Shown piece by piece: positions 1 to 5,590 of a stretch of 7,332 bases of DNA. Numbering within the stretch: the first letter of the stretch is position 1; every line of letters begins with the position of its first letter. The stretch covers positions 1,331 through 8,662 of the forward strand of contig DKVC01000046.1 in the NCBI GenBank assembly GCA_002490995.1, read 5' to 3'. The notes under the pieces were generated by a model. It saw only the letters and a program-made list of their open reading frames with translations. It did not search any database and was not told the DNA's origin. A program made the translations under genes and the position numbers. The stretch is from Lachnospiraceae bacterium UBA7188 (GTDB lineage Bacteria; Bacillota; Clostridia; Lachnospirales; Lachnospiraceae).

Positions 1-170
1 ATTCCGGCGAGGACACCGTACTGCTCCATCACCTTCGCCGCCCCGGCAGCATCCAGGTTGCGGAAGCTCAGCACTGCTCCGGCACACAGCACCAAAAGCG
101 CCGCCCCGCACATATGGGGAAAATAATGGTATCGGATAAAATTAAGGATTGTTTTTACGTGATTTTCCAT
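1..170 (-). CDS. ABC exporter permease subunit (second permease), N-terminal 56 residues only
   Basis: The gene starts with ATG at 170 and runs off the left edge, so only about 56 residues are visible. They begin MENHVKTILNFIRYHYFP and then give one hydrophobic stretch (about residues 18-35) followed by a soluble segment, the way ABC-2 type permeases start. The start is supported by a strong ribosome binding site (AAGGGGGG) about 8 bases upstream. It overlaps the end of the preceding permease by 29 bases, which indicates translational coupling in one exporter operon. The role is inferred mainly from context: it probably forms the membrane channel with the upstream permease and the ATPase. It could instead be an unrelated membrane protein, since most of it lies outside the window. 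Confidence 0.7.
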   Translation of the reverse strand, partial: MENHVKTILNFIRYHYFPHMCGAALLVLCAGAVLSFRNLDAAGAAKVMEQYGVLAG

Positions 171-1398
171 ACGGTATCCCCCCTTTCTGCCTCTTTTTTT
201 CATAGACTGCCACTGTGAGCAGAACCAGTGTGGCTGCCAGCGCCGTATACATCCCCTTATTCCGGTACAGCTGCCCCAGCTCCCCGGCATACTTTCCGTA
301 GCCGCCGAAAGCATTCCAGCGCGTCACCAGTTTCCAGCCGAAATCGCCCACAAGCGTAGAGGCGGAAAGCACCGAGCCGAATGCCCATGCCGCCAGAACC
401 GGTATCGCCGCAATCGTCTCCGTTGCCTCTGTAAGAAAAAAGGCTGCTCCAAGCACCACCATGATCACAGGCAGCAGCCACAGGAAACTGTACCTGGCAA
501 ACGCCAGAATATCCGCCTGGATTCCCACCTGGCCTGCGGCATACACACAGGGCATCTGCATCAGCAGCGCACACAGAAGCACCGGCACAAAACACATCAC
601 CACATTGGCCAGATACCGGCACCCGATCAGAGCGGCGCCGGAGACGGACCGGCTGCGGATAAGCTCCGACGCTTTCGCCCTCTTATCCTTCAGACAGGCG
701 GAAACACCCACAAAGATAGGCAGGAAAGAAAGAAAAATGCAGGCATAATCGCTAAACAGCCGCATCTGCGCACCGCTGACCTTATCCTTCTCACACAGTT
801 CCCGATAATTCTCCAGAGCATCCTCATAAGTCAGGTCCACGATGCCCATTCTTTCATAACGGGACTTCTCATAATAGCTTCCAGAGCCTACGATTTCACA
901 GACGTTCGCCATCACCTGCTCAAATTCTTCGTAGCTTAAATCTTCCCTGAGGGGAACATGCCATTCTTCCGCCTCCGAATACTCTGCCCCGCTCCCTTCC
1001 ATCTCCATCCGGTAAATCTCCATCCCGTAAGCGTTATTCTCCTCTACCATCTGCTCAAATTCCATACCCGTGCACTGCTCCATTGCACGCTTAAGCACTT
1101 CCAGCTCTTCCTCATTCAGGGTCACTGCCTTGTAAAAACCGAAAGGATAGGTGGCAAACCGATTTGCCATAAGTTCCCGTAACAGTGTCTCCAGGCCGCT
1201 GCGCATGACCATTCTCTCATCACTGGAATATCCGTACCCATAGCTTTCCTGACCGGGTTCCGGCTCAGACAGCTGATCCACCCAATCCACATCTCCCATC
1301 TGTCCGGTGATAAACAGCACGAATGCCGCCAGATAGACATAATACACCAGACTTTTTGCAATCTTCCTGCACTCCTTCAGAAACAATGCTCCCATCAT
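142..1398 (-). CDS. ABC-2 type exporter permease
   Basis: This 418-residue membrane protein has about six predicted transmembrane segments: roughly residues 17-32, 212-236, 259-285, 303-323, 328-350 and 384-399. A large acidic, Tyr/Glu-rich domain (about 33-211) lies between the first and second helices and is expected outside the membrane. One early helix, a big extracytoplasmic loop and a C-terminal helix bundle are typical of ABC-2 type permeases. Its start overlaps the ATPase stop by 4 bases (ATGA), so the two are translationally coupled. A GGGGG-rich ribosome binding site lies just upstream, and the second Met codon is an equally possible start. The basic tail (KKRQKGG...GKSRKNNP) should be cytoplasmic. 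The exported substrate cannot be told from sequence; peptides or drugs are usual for exporters beside a kinase-regulator pair. Confidence 0.85.
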   Translation of the reverse strand: MMGALFLKECRKIAKSLVYYVYLAAFVLFITGQMGDVDWVDQLSEPEPGQESYGYGYSSDERMVMRSGLETLLRELMANRFATYPFGFYKAVTLNEEELEVLKRAMEQCTGMEFEQMVEENNAYGMEIYRMEMEGSGAEYSEAEEWHVPLREDLSYEEFEQVMANVCEIVGSGSYYEKSRYERMGIVDLTYEDALENYRELCEKDKVSGAQMRLFSDYACIFLSFLPIFVGVSACLKDKRAKASELIRSRSVSGAALIGCRYLANVVMCFVPVLLCALLMQMPCVYAAGQVGIQADILAFARYSFLWLLPVIMVVLGAAFFLTEATETIAAIPVLAAWAFGSVLSASTLVGDFGWKLVTRWNAFGGYGKYAGELGQLYRNKGMYTALAATLVLLTVAVYEKKRQKGGIPYGKSRKNNP

Positions 1399-2297
1399 GC
1401 CTGCCCGCCCCCTTTCTGCCCGGGCGCTGCGGATATGCTGTGCATCAGAAACATATAGGCATCCTCCACAGCTGCGCCGCAGGGCTTCGCTTCCGCCAGA
1501 GGCATGCTCTCCGCAATGATCCTGACGGTGGCAGTGCTTCCCGTATTCAATATACCGGTCACAATAAAACGTTCTTTTAATCCATCCAGTTCTCTCGCCG
1601 AGACCTCCGCCGAGTAAACCTTATTTTCCACCAGCTTCAGAAGTGACTCCACCGTTCCACGGAAAACTACCTCCCCATGATTGAGGACCGCGATTTCTTC
1701 ACAGGTAGCCTCGATATCTCCTACAATGTGCGTGGAAAGCAGCACTATCCGCTCTCTGGCAATCTCGCACAGCAGGTTGCGGAAACGGACCCTCTCCTCC
1801 GGATCCAGCCCTGCCGTAGGCTCATCCACAATGATCACCTTCGGATCATGGATGATCGCCTGGGCAATTCCCAGCCGGCGCTTCATTCCGCCTGACATTG
1901 CCTTCACCCGGATATTTTTCTGGTCCAGGAGATTTACCTTTTCCAGCATTTCCGGTACCTTTTTTCTCCGCTCCGTCTTCGGAATCCCGGAGAGCACTGC
2001 CAGATAATCCAGCGCCTCACAGGCAGACATATTTCCGTACATGGAGAAATCCTGGGGCAAATACCCTGTCATCTTTCTGATCTCTGCCGCATGTTCCACC
2101 GGCACCCCGCAGACGCTCACCTCCCCGGCAGATTTCGGCAGCAGCGTGGCAAGCACTTTCATAAGCGTTGTCTTGCCTGCCCCGTTGGGCCCAAGCAGGC
2201 CGAACATCCCCTGCCCAATGGTCAGGTCAACGGATTGTAACGCCTGCTTTTTCCCGAAATTTTTACATAGACCTTTGATTTGAATTTGCGTTTGCAT
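1395..2297 (-). CDS. ABC transporter ATP-binding protein (BcrA/CcmA-like exporter ATPase)
   Basis: This is a 300-residue cytoplasmic ATPase that powers the adjacent permeases. Counting from the chosen start (MQTQIQIKGLCKNFG), the motifs are Walker A GPNGAGKTT at 36-44, Q-loop LPQ ending at Gln82, signature SGGM at 135-138, Walker B VIIVDEP with Asp158 and Glu159, D-loop GLD, and switch histidine STH at His190. All residues needed for ATP hydrolysis are present. The C-terminal 80-100 residues form the accessory region usual for drug or peptide exporter ATPases. I chose the ATG at 2297 because family members begin a few residues before the first beta strand. An in-frame ATG at 2333 would add 12 basic residues and has AGGAG about 14 bases upstream, which is rather far. 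It is the first gene of the exporter operon and overlaps the permease by 4 bases. Confidence 0.95.
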   Translation of the reverse strand: MQTQIQIKGLCKNFGKKQALQSVDLTIGQGMFGLLGPNGAGKTTLMKVLATLLPKSAGEVSVCGVPVEHAAEIRKMTGYLPQDFSMYGNMSACEALDYLAVLSGIPKTERRKKVPEMLEKVNLLDQKNIRVKAMSGGMKRRLGIAQAIIHDPKVIIVDEPTAGLDPEERVRFRNLLCEIARERIVLLSTHIVGDIEATCEEIAVLNHGEVVFRGTVESLLKLVENKVYSAEVSARELDGLKERFIVTGILNTGSTATVRIIAESMPLAEAKPCGAAVEDAYMFLMHSISAAPGQKGGGQA

Positions 2298-2406
2298 AAC
2301 ACGGATCTCTCTTTCTTTTTTCTTGAAAAGCATTGGACAGCTTCTGGCTCCTGCACCTTATCCCTGTCTGGCGACGGAGGACTGTTCAACCCTTATCCAT
2401 ACTATA

Positions 2407-2425
2407 GGAAGCAAGTGCAGCTTCC
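2407..2425. repeat. Short dyad GGAAGC-7-GCTTCC in the ABC operon leader
   Basis: A perfect 6-base inverted repeat, GGAAGC (2407-2412) and GCTTCC (2420-2425), is separated by 7 bases. A further copy of GCTTCC lies at 2479-2484, inside TTGCTTCC. The repeats sit about 110-190 bases upstream of the ATPase start and could be binding sites for the neighbouring response regulator or part of leader RNA structure. The sequence does not distinguish these. Confidence 0.3.
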
Positions 2426-2494
2426 CATGGTTGAATTCGGCGCAAACAGACGCGCCTTTTATTGAAAACTAAGGGATTGCTTCCGATAAAACAT

Positions 2495-2525
2495 ATTACA
2501 GGAACCGCTTCGCGAACCCTGTAAT
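2495..2525 (-). promoter_or_regulatory. Nested hairpin between kinase and ABC operon (weak terminator or attenuator)
   Basis: On the minus strand, ATTACAGG pairs with CCTGTAAT (8 bp). Inside, a symmetric GTT/GTT internal loop is followed by CGC-GAA-GCG, a 3-bp stem with a 3-base loop. The downstream sequence (ATGTTTTATC) is only modestly T-rich. It may end the kinase transcript weakly, or act as an attenuator or processing site in the leader of the ABC operon if transcription starts at the candidate promoter just upstream. The rest of the 338-base gap (2298-2635) shows no coding sequence. Confidence 0.45.
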
Positions 2526-2563
2526 CAGACATGGCGGGAAAGCAGCAAGTTCCTATAAGACAT

Positions 2564-2591
2564 ACTATACAAGAGAAATCTCTACAAACAA
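2564..2591 (-). promoter_or_regulatory. Candidate sigma-A promoter for the ABC exporter operon
   Basis: On the minus strand, TTGTTT (2586-2591) and TATAGT (2564-2569) are separated by 16 bases. The spacer contains the 12-base inverted repeat AGAGAAATCTCT (2572-2583, plus-strand reading), well placed to be an operator between the -35 and -10 boxes. The -10 box matches 5 of 6 consensus bases and the -35 box 3 of 6. A transcript from here would have a leader of about 260 bases containing the hairpin at 2495-2525. Confidence 0.4.
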
Positions 2592-2635
2592 TCTACATTT
2601 TCTAAATAAGTCCTGAAGCTTTTTAAAAAGGATTC

Positions 2636-3796
2636 TTAACCCCCTACCAGAAAGGCCGCAGCCGCAATTCCCCCGCCGTCTATGCTGTTGACCAGTTTCA
2701 GTGTTCCACCGTGTTTCTCACAGAGCATCCGGGAAATGAACAATCCCAGGCCGAAATGTCCTCCCCCTTCCTTGTCCTCGCTGTAATAAGGATCCGTGCC
2801 ATACCGAAGCGCCCTGTGAGAAAATCCCATGCCGTCATCCTGCACATAGATCAGAAATTCCTCCCTGTTCCGGACAAACGCAACGCTGATTCCGTTTTGT
2901 GCATAGCGCAGCGCATTGGATACCAGATTGTCAAAGACTTCCTCAATCAGCCCTCCATCTGCAAAAAAGCTTCCCTCTATCCCCTGCGCCGCTATGCTGC
3001 AGGTTTTCTTTTTCTCCGCCGCAAGTTCCCTGGCCGCCGTTCCGAGACGCTGCGCAAATATTCTGCCCTCCAGCCATGCCCCGGCCACCTCTCTGGCTTC
3101 CTGCCGATGCAGTTGTGTCATGGTTTTGGAAAGCTCCAGAATCCGCTGTTCCTGATGATGCATGACTGCCAGCTTTTCCAGAAGCTTTTCTTCGGAAACC
3201 TTTCCCTCCGGCACATACTTCTGCAGAAATTCCGTACAGCCGGAAAGCACAGTAAGGGGCGTGCGGATATCATGGGCAAAGGCAGCATTAATCCTCCTCT
3301 GGCTCTCCTGATCCATCCATCGGCTTCTCTTCTCCTTCACCAGCTTTCTGCGAAGCTGCTCAAAGCTCCGGCAGAGCCCTCCCATCTCATCCCCCTCAAG
3401 ATATGCGATCTCCCTTCCGTAATCTCCGGCCCCGATACAGCCCAACGCATCCTGTACCGCTTTCAGGGCAGGATATATCTTTTTCCGTAAAAACATCCCT
3501 CCTGCCGCCGTACAGCATACCGCCAGGCAAGGGTAGAGCCCATACCAATACCAGAACCAGAGAAAATGTATTGCTGCCTTTCCCTCATTGGCAATCTTCC
3601 AGCTAAGAATGAGATTCTCACGCAGCTTTTCCCCGGTAAACACCCTGAACCAGCTCCCGCAGAGGTTCCTGGATAGAATCCACAGCAACATCCCGGCCAC
3701 GGCTCCTGCCGCCATATAAAAAAAGAGGCTCTTCGCCAGGGAAGCATTCCTGAATTCCGCTCCCAGACGCGCAGCCCTCTTTCTCAACCAATCCAT
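2636..3796 (-). CDS. Membrane sensor histidine kinase
   Basis: This 386-residue kinase should autophosphorylate in response to an envelope signal and pass phosphate to the adjacent regulator. From the chosen start (MDWLRKRAARLG), a helix at about 19-41 and another at 74-102 flank a short outside loop of about 30 residues. A HAMP-like linker (about 103-155) follows. The phospho-acceptor box FAHDIRTPL has His175. The ATP-binding part has an N box (Asn290 and Asn294), a G1 box DDGMGF near 320 and a G2 box with GLGL near 350. All catalytic motifs are intact. The small extracytoplasmic loop leaves little room for a ligand domain, so sensing may occur at the membrane or through the transporter. The ATG at 3796 is preferred over an upstream GTG at 3814, because the intervening GGGGGGTGGGA serves as ribosome binding site. 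It overlaps the regulator gene by 13 bases. Confidence 0.93.
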   Translation of the reverse strand: MDWLRKRAARLGAEFRNASLAKSLFFYMAAGAVAGMLLWILSRNLCGSWFRVFTGEKLRENLILSWKIANEGKAAIHFLWFWYWYGLYPCLAVCCTAAGGMFLRKKIYPALKAVQDALGCIGAGDYGREIAYLEGDEMGGLCRSFEQLRRKLVKEKRSRWMDQESQRRINAAFAHDIRTPLTVLSGCTEFLQKYVPEGKVSEEKLLEKLAVMHHQEQRILELSKTMTQLHRQEAREVAGAWLEGRIFAQRLGTAARELAAEKKKTCSIAAQGIEGSFFADGGLIEEVFDNLVSNALRYAQNGISVAFVRNREEFLIYVQDDGMGFSHRALRYGTDPYYSEDKEGGGHFGLGLFISRMLCEKHGGTLKLVNSIDGGGIAAAAFLVGG

Positions 3797-4449
3797 CGAT
3801 ATCCCACCCCCCACACTGTCTCAATATACTCCTTCTCCGGGGCATTCCCCAGCTTTTTCCGGATACGGCGGATATGCTCCGTAATGATGGACGCATCCGC
3901 CTCTCCCTCATATCCCCGGACACTCTCATAGATCCGCTCCCTGTCAAGCACCACGCCCTTATTGGTGTAGAGCAGTTCCGCAATGGCGAATTCCGTCTTC
4001 GTAAACCCCACATCCCGGCCATCCACCAGGAAACGGCGCCCGGAAAAATCCACCGTGAGATTTTCCTCCGTCACAAGAGCCCGACCGGTTCTCTCCTGTC
4101 TCCTGAAATGCGCCTCTATCCGGGCGAGCAGTTCCTCCATGCCGAAAGGCTTCATGATATAGTCGTCTCCGCCCACCTTCCATCCCATAATACGGTCAGC
4201 CTCTTCCGTTCTGGCAGATAAAAACAGAATAGGCGCATTGGTGCGTCCCCGGATAGCCTGGCAGATCTGGTATCCGTCCATGTCCGGCAGGTTGATATCC
4301 AGAAGAATCAGATCCGGGCGCTTCTCTATCAGCAAAAGTGCGCTCTCTCCGTCTGTCGCCTGGTCCGTGGCATACCCCTCCATGGCAAAAGTCTCCGCCA
4401 GCAGCCCGCGGATCTCCCTCTCATCATCTACGATCAGAATCCGTTTCAT
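3784..4449 (-). CDS. OmpR/PhoB-family response regulator
   Basis: This 221-residue cytoplasmic DNA-binding regulator is the partner of the downstream kinase. The receiver domain (1-115) has the acidic pair Asp8-Asp9, phospho-acceptor Asp51 in LLDINLPDMDG, Ser78 in FLSAR as the switch residue, and Lys100 in IMKPF. The C-terminal winged helix (about 126-220) includes FTKTEFAIAELL and ends with EYIETVWGVGYRW, the hallmark of the OmpR group. The ATG at 4449 begins MKRILIVDDE as in the family, with GGAG 7 bases upstream; an upstream in-frame extension to 4551 has no family support. It starts 19 bases after the LURP-one stop and overlaps the kinase start. The likely target is the ABC exporter promoter and perhaps its own operon, by analogy with similar modules. 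Confidence 0.95.
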   Translation of the reverse strand: MKRILIVDDEREIRGLLAETFAMEGYATDQATDGESALLLIEKRPDLILLDINLPDMDGYQICQAIRGRTNAPILFLSARTEEADRIMGWKVGGDDYIMKPFGMEELLARIEAHFRRQERTGRALVTEENLTVDFSGRRFLVDGRDVGFTKTEFAIAELLYTNKGVVLDRERIYESVRGYEGEADASIITEHIRRIRKKLGNAPEKEYIETVWGVGYRWIG

Positions 4450-4468
4450 TCCTCTTCTCCATTTCCCG

Positions 4469-4944
4469 CTAATTCCCTCTGGAACATTTCTCCGCGTCAA
4501 TAGACAGCACAAGCATAAGCGCCGCCAATGCATCCTGAGTGTCATATACATCTATGGCATAGGTATCCGTCCAGTTGAAAAGCTGCTTGGAAACGGCGGC
4601 AACCGTATTCCCTGACCGGTCTTCCACCCGGTAGTCCCACTCCATAAAGTCCCCCTCCACATGCCAGCCCATATAGTCAATCTCATACCTGGGCTTCAGG
4701 AAGCTGAATTCCTTGCTGATACAGCCGATATAACTGCCTTTTTGGTACAGCTCGAACTTGGGCAGCCAGGTGAGCACCCGCTCTTTTACCATGCCCAGTT
4801 CATTGCCCCGGGGATCAAATATCTTCAAACAATGTCCCCAGGACAGCTGCCCTTCCACTGTATATAAAGTCCCGCCGTCCTCCCCGTAAATATCATAACT
4901 GTCAAACCAGGAAAAAAATCTCTGCTTTTAATTTTTACTCGCAT
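4469..4944 (-). CDS. LURP-one-related (tubby-like fold) protein, frameshifted near the N terminus
   Basis: The body of the protein is a clear LURP-one-related/YxjI-type sequence: SWFDSYDIYGEDG, VEGQLSWGHCLKIFD, LTWLPKFELY, ISKEFSFLKPRYEI, VEGDFMEWDY, VSKQLFNWTDTYAIDV and a C-terminal hydrophobic helix (ALAALMLVLSIDAEKCSR). This family has a tubby/scramblase-like beta-barrel with a central helix; its bacterial role is poorly known and lipid binding is a guess by fold. Family members begin about 12 residues before SW. Here the only plausible start, ATG at 4944 (MRVKIK), is one frame off. Reading the body frame backwards meets a TAA at 4928-4930. Without recoding, the first usable start is GTG at 4858, which gives 129 residues and loses the first strands. 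The shift lies within 4912-4930, where there are A4 and T7 runs (minus strand). It could be a pseudogene, a sequencing error, or a recoded gene. No independent ribosome binding site sits at a good distance from 4944, so coupling to the small gene upstream is likely. Confidence 0.8.
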
Positions 4945-5056
4945 TCCTGGATTCTGACGGCAGCACGAATCGCTGTATCATATCAAGAATGAAGCGTAGG
5001 CTGTCATCTGAAAGCCCCTCCAAAGATTGTGTGATCTGATTCTGTAATGTTGACAT
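4928..5056 (-). CDS. Small 42-residue protein of unknown function, first gene of the operon
   Basis: ATG at 5056 opens a 42-residue frame ending with TAA at 4928. It begins MSTLQNQITQSLEGLSDD, continues SLRFILDMIQRFVLP, and ends in a polar tail. A good ribosome binding site (AAAGGCGG) lies 8 bases upstream, and a near-consensus promoter precedes the gene. It overlaps the LURP-one ATG by 17 bases, and its frame is the same as the LURP-one body, separated only by the TAA. The pattern (Leu-Ser-Asp-Asp-x-Leu-x-Phe-Ile-x-x-Met-Ile-x-Arg-Phe) predicts one amphipathic helix. It recalls the N-terminal segment of small Firmicutes antitoxin-like or DUF2281-like proteins, but the rest of such a protein is missing, so it may be a shortened relative. 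That comparison is from memory and weak. Confidence 0.6.
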   Translation of the reverse strand: MSTLQNQITQSLEGLSDDSLRFILDMIQRFVLPSESRNASKN

Positions 5057-5201
5057 AACAGACACCGCCTTTCTACATAATATGGCAAACATATATCTGA
5101 TTAGACTCGTGAGCGCATTTATTTGCCGCTTTTTGTTCTATGCTACAGCAGCACTCATCGTTATACATTTTATCTGGCAAATGTTTTTGAAGATATGGTT
5201 T

Positions 5202-5230
5202 ATTATACTAAAGAAACCGCTTTTTATCAA
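5202..5230 (-). promoter_or_regulatory. Strong sigma-A promoter of the small protein/LURP-one/regulator/kinase operon
   Basis: On the minus strand, TTGATA (5225-5230) and TATAAT (5202-5207) are separated by exactly 17 bases: a perfect -10 box and a 5-of-6 -35 box. Transcription should begin near 5195, leaving a leader of about 140 bases before the small gene at 5056. The leader contains TTTGCC twice (transcript positions matching 5176-5182 and 5084-5089) and GGCAAAT once between them (5121-5127), so two alternative pairings are possible. Confidence 0.8.
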
Positions 5231-5296
5231 GAATATCCAAATTGAAAAATCTCAGCTTAATACAAATAATCCCACCCAAATTCCGTAAAATCCAGG

Positions 5297-5309
5297 TGAG
5301 ATTATCTCA
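5297..5309. repeat. 13-base dyad TGAGATTATCTCA upstream of the operon promoter
   Basis: TGAGAT (5297-5302) and ATCTCA (5304-5309) form a perfect inverted repeat around a central T, 67 bases upstream of the -35 box at 5230. A second odd-centred dyad of the same build, TTCCTGACAGGAA, lies at 5335-5347. Either may bind a regulator, but the second falls inside a possible gene remnant. Confidence 0.3.
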
Positions 5310-5327
5310 TTCCAAATGATTCAACTT

Positions 5328-5447
5328 TCAGCTTTTCCTGACAGGAACCCACGACTCGCAGAACAGCCTGCTTTCGCCCTTTTCAAATAACCGGCCGCAC
5401 CCTGAAAATCCTGTTGCTTCCCGCACAAATTTGTCCTGATATACCGC
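5328..5447 (-). pseudogene. Possible C-terminal remnant of an unidentified gene, abutting the MITE-like element
   Basis: The minus strand is open for 39 codons ending with TGA at 5328-5330. It reads AVYQDKFVREATGFSGCGRL followed by a segment ending LFCESWVPVRKS. The composition looks like a real protein end: GFSGCG and FCESW have a structured, Cys-containing look. There is no ATG start; the upstream end meets a stop (TAA, 5448-5450) contributed by the first three bases of the inverted-repeat element. This suggests a gene cut by the element, with its upstream part lost. I do not recognise the family. It could be a chance open frame of 39 codons. Confidence 0.3.
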
Positions 5448-5553
5448 TTAGGAATTGTCGGAAAATAACCGCTACAATTTGTTTAGGGAAAAACCCAGAA
5501 ATACAACAAAAATTGCTGCAAGCTTGTAGCGGTTATTTGTAGACACTTCCTTA
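5448..5553. mobile_element. MITE-like element with 30-base imperfect terminal inverted repeats
   Basis: The arms at 5448-5477 and 5524-5553 match as inverted repeats at 25 of 30 positions, including a perfect 15-base inner block AAATAACCGCTACAA. The outer ends read TTAGGAA and TAAGGAA. They enclose 46 bases with no coding capacity. The size, lack of genes and presence of a third arm copy at 7309-7332 support a miniature inverted-repeat transposable element or other dispersed palindromic repeat. As RNA it would make a long stem-loop that could also stop transcription coming from the XRE gene, which ends 37 bases away. No clear target-site duplication is visible at the edges. Confidence 0.6.
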
Positions 5554-5590
5554 TCCTGCGGTTGGATTGTGACGCAGATACAAACCGTAC

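Noticed and set aside
2619..2630. CTTTTTAAAAAG as terminator right after the kinase gene
   Set aside because: It is a short AT-only palindrome without a GC stem or trailing T run, too weak to call.
2711..3490. A 259-codon open frame on the plus strand
   Set aside because: It is antisense to the kinase, whose motifs are all intact; it has no ribosome binding site and low-complexity Pro/Ser/Leu content typical of a shadow frame.
5073..5168. A 31-residue Cys-rich leader peptide frame on the minus strand
   Set aside because: It has no ribosome binding site; kept only as a note in the leader finding.
5082..5288. A hydrophobic 68-residue open frame on the plus strand
   Set aside because: No ribosome binding site precedes it, and it runs antisense through the operon promoter at 5202-5230. 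Its hydrophobic content follows from T-rich DNA.
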